Positions 5,900 through 7,249 of a stretch of DNA of 7,249 bases are shown here, piece after piece. Below the pieces are notes generated by a model that saw only the letters and a list, made by a program, of their open reading frames with translations, did no database searches and was not told the origin of the DNA. The translations under genes and the position numbers were made by a program. Position 1 is the stretch's first letter. Each line of letters begins with the position of its first letter. Location: NCBI GenBank assembly GCA_003136335.1, contig PLEA01000558.1, positions 234 through 7,482 of the forward strand. The letters run 5' to 3'. Source of the stretch: Acidobacteriaceae bacterium. GTDB taxonomy: Bacteria; Acidobacteriota; Terriglobia; Terriglobales; SbA1.

Positions 5900-7249
5900 C
5901 TACGTATCCAAATGTCGAGTTGCGTTTTCAGTCGCTCCGTCGGCGTCCAGAGGCGGGGTCATCACCTCATCGTCGCCAGCATCCCCAGGTTTTTGTGGAG
6001 CGCGTGCGGGGATGGTAATCCGAAAAACGGTAAGAGCTTTCGCGGTGCGTTCCACCAGAACATGGCCACCATGGTCCTGAACTATTTTCTGCACCACCGT
6101 AAGTCCAAGCCCGGTGCCGTTTTCTTTGCCAAAGCTCACGAAGGGATGAAACAGCCTGTCCCGGATCGGTTCCGCAATGCCGGGACCGTTGTCCGAGATC
6201 AAAATCTCGACAAAGCTATCGGTCTGCTCCACCGTGACTTGAACTCTGCCCGCACTGCTGGGTGTCGCCTCGCAAGCATTGAGCAGAAGGTTGTATAAGG
6301 CACGCTCCAGTCGGCGGGGATCGAACCAGGCCAAACTCTGACCATTACAGTGGACCTCGATCACAGTACCTTGATTGCGCGGGTGCAAACGCACCGCCTG
6401 CACGGCTCGCTGCACCGTCTCCTGGATGCTGGCATAGATTGGGTTCAGCGACTCTCTCGTCCGGGCAAACTCGAGCAGAGAGTCGATGAGGTCCGTCATC
6501 TGATTCACGCCGGTTCGGACCTCCTGATACAGTTCTTCGCGTTGCCCCGGAGTCAAGCCTCCTTCACAAAGGAACTCAGAATTAGCCACCACGGCAGCCA
6601 GCGAGTGGCGAAGGTCGTGAGAAATGGAACTTGCCATCCGACCGATTGTGGCTAACTGTTCCGAATCCAGAAGATCCTGTTGAGTCTTGAGCAAACTCGC
6701 GCGCATGCGGTCAAAGGCGGAAGTCAGTTCTGCAACCTCGTCGCTTCCCCTCGGATCGAGGGGATGGTGAAAATCTCCGTGTTCCAAAGCGCGTACGCCT
6801 TCCACCAAAATGGCCAGCGGACGAGTGAAGGTGTGCGAGATGGTGAACACCAGTCCGCTGCCTACCAGGACTGCAGTAAGCCCCAGCAACAGCAGCAGAC
6901 GGTTGAGATTGTCGAGGAACTTGGCAGCCTGATCGTAGGATCCCAGTACAGTCAGGCGGATCGGAGTCGGTTGCTGGCCTGACAAATCGAGCGATGTGAC
7001 AACAAACTTTTCGTTTCCAATTTCCACATCCTGCAGCCCGCTTTGCGAAGACCGCGTCGCCAGCGCACGCACGTCGGGGCTTTGGGCTTGAATGGGCGCG
7101 AGCGTGCTCGCCACGATTTCGTCGCCATACGAGAAAGCCACCTGACTGGCTGAAACCTTGCTGACCTCGCGAGCCAATCGATCATCGATTTCGTAGCCGA
7201 TGATCAGGAACCCCAGCAATGGCCCTTCCGTCTTGCTCCCAAAGTAGAT
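5900..7249 (-). CDS. Membrane sensor histidine kinase with HAMP domain (N-terminus outside window)
   Basis: The frame is open to the right edge, so the start is off-window; the TTG at 7219 is an internal Leu. Numbering from that Leu, 439 residues are seen. Residues 1-100 are the end of an extracytoplasmic sensor domain, possibly Cache-like (LLGFLIIGYEID, then short beta strands). A transmembrane helix spans about 108-127. A HAMP linker follows at about 128-180 (GSDEVAELTSAFDRM). The dimerisation/phosphoacceptor domain has H201 in SISHDLRHSL (bases 6617-6619). The ATPase domain has the N box (N314, YNLLLNACEA), G1 (DNGPG, D343) and G2 (NGTGLGL). All catalytic motifs are intact, so it should autophosphorylate and pass phosphate to a response regulator. 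No receiver domain is fused and no regulator gene lies in the window. A polar tail of about 30 residues follows the ATPase domain. It is the most upstream visible gene of the porin/cupredoxin set, suggesting that it senses a condition relevant to them. Confidence 0.92.
   Translation of the reverse strand: MYFGSKTEGPLLGFLIIGYEIDDRLAREVSKVSASQVAFSYGDEIVASTLAPIQAQSPDVRALATRSSQSGLQDVEIGNEKFVVTSLDLSGQQPTPIRLTVLGSYDQAAKFLDNLNRLLLLLGLTAVLVGSGLVFTISHTFTRPLAILVEGVRALEHGDFHHPLDPRGSDEVAELTSAFDRMRASLLKTQQDLLDSEQLATIGRMASSISHDLRHSLAAVVANSEFLCEGGLTPGQREELYQEVRTGVNQMTDLIDSLLEFARTRESLNPIYASIQETVQRAVQAVRLHPRNQGTVIEVHCNGQSLAWFDPRRLERALYNLLLNACEATPSSAGRVQVTVEQTDSFVEILISDNGPGIAEPIRDRLFHPFVSFGKENGTGLGLTVVQKIVQDHGGHVLVERTAKALTVFRITIPARAPQKPGDAGDDEVMTPPLDADGATENATRHLDT

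Overview
The window looks like chromosomal DNA from a Gram-negative, polysaccharide-degrading bacterium of moderately high G+C. It shows several Sec-type signal peptides, an outer-membrane beta-barrel protein ending in Phe, and secreted glycoside hydrolases. The mix of a GH30 enzyme, a PA14-containing GH3 enzyme, a cupredoxin and a HAMP histidine kinase would fit an acidobacterium (Terriglobia-like). That placement is an impression from protein style, not a demonstrated assignment. I see no rRNA, tRNA, CRISPR array, insertion sequence or phage gene.

Left part (1-3351): two carbohydrate-active enzymes face each other. The 3' end of a GH30-family glycosidase runs rightward and stops at 825. A complete secreted GH3 beta-glycosidase with an inserted PA14 domain runs leftward and stops at 838, only 12 bp away. 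Together they suggest stepwise hydrolysis of a beta-glucan-type polymer or oligosaccharide outside the cytoplasm. A 154-bp gap (3352-3505) upstream of the GH3 gene carries two small inverted repeats and should hold its promoter.

Right part (3506-7249): three leftward genes in the order histidine kinase (incomplete, running off the right edge), porin-like outer-membrane protein with a periplasmic coiled coil, and a type-1-copper cupredoxin fused to a regulatory-like beta domain. Spacings are 55 bp and then about zero, so they look like one operon. The sequence suggests that the cupredoxin starts at a non-canonical CTG overlapping the porin stop (CTGA). That start restores a full signal peptide and lies 7 nt after a GGGGA Shine-Dalgarno-like sequence.

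The most interesting item is this sensor kinase / porin / amicyanin-like cupredoxin unit. It has the parts of an envelope system that would sense a condition, admit or release a small solute, and handle electrons or copper in the periplasm. Its actual role cannot be read from the sequence.
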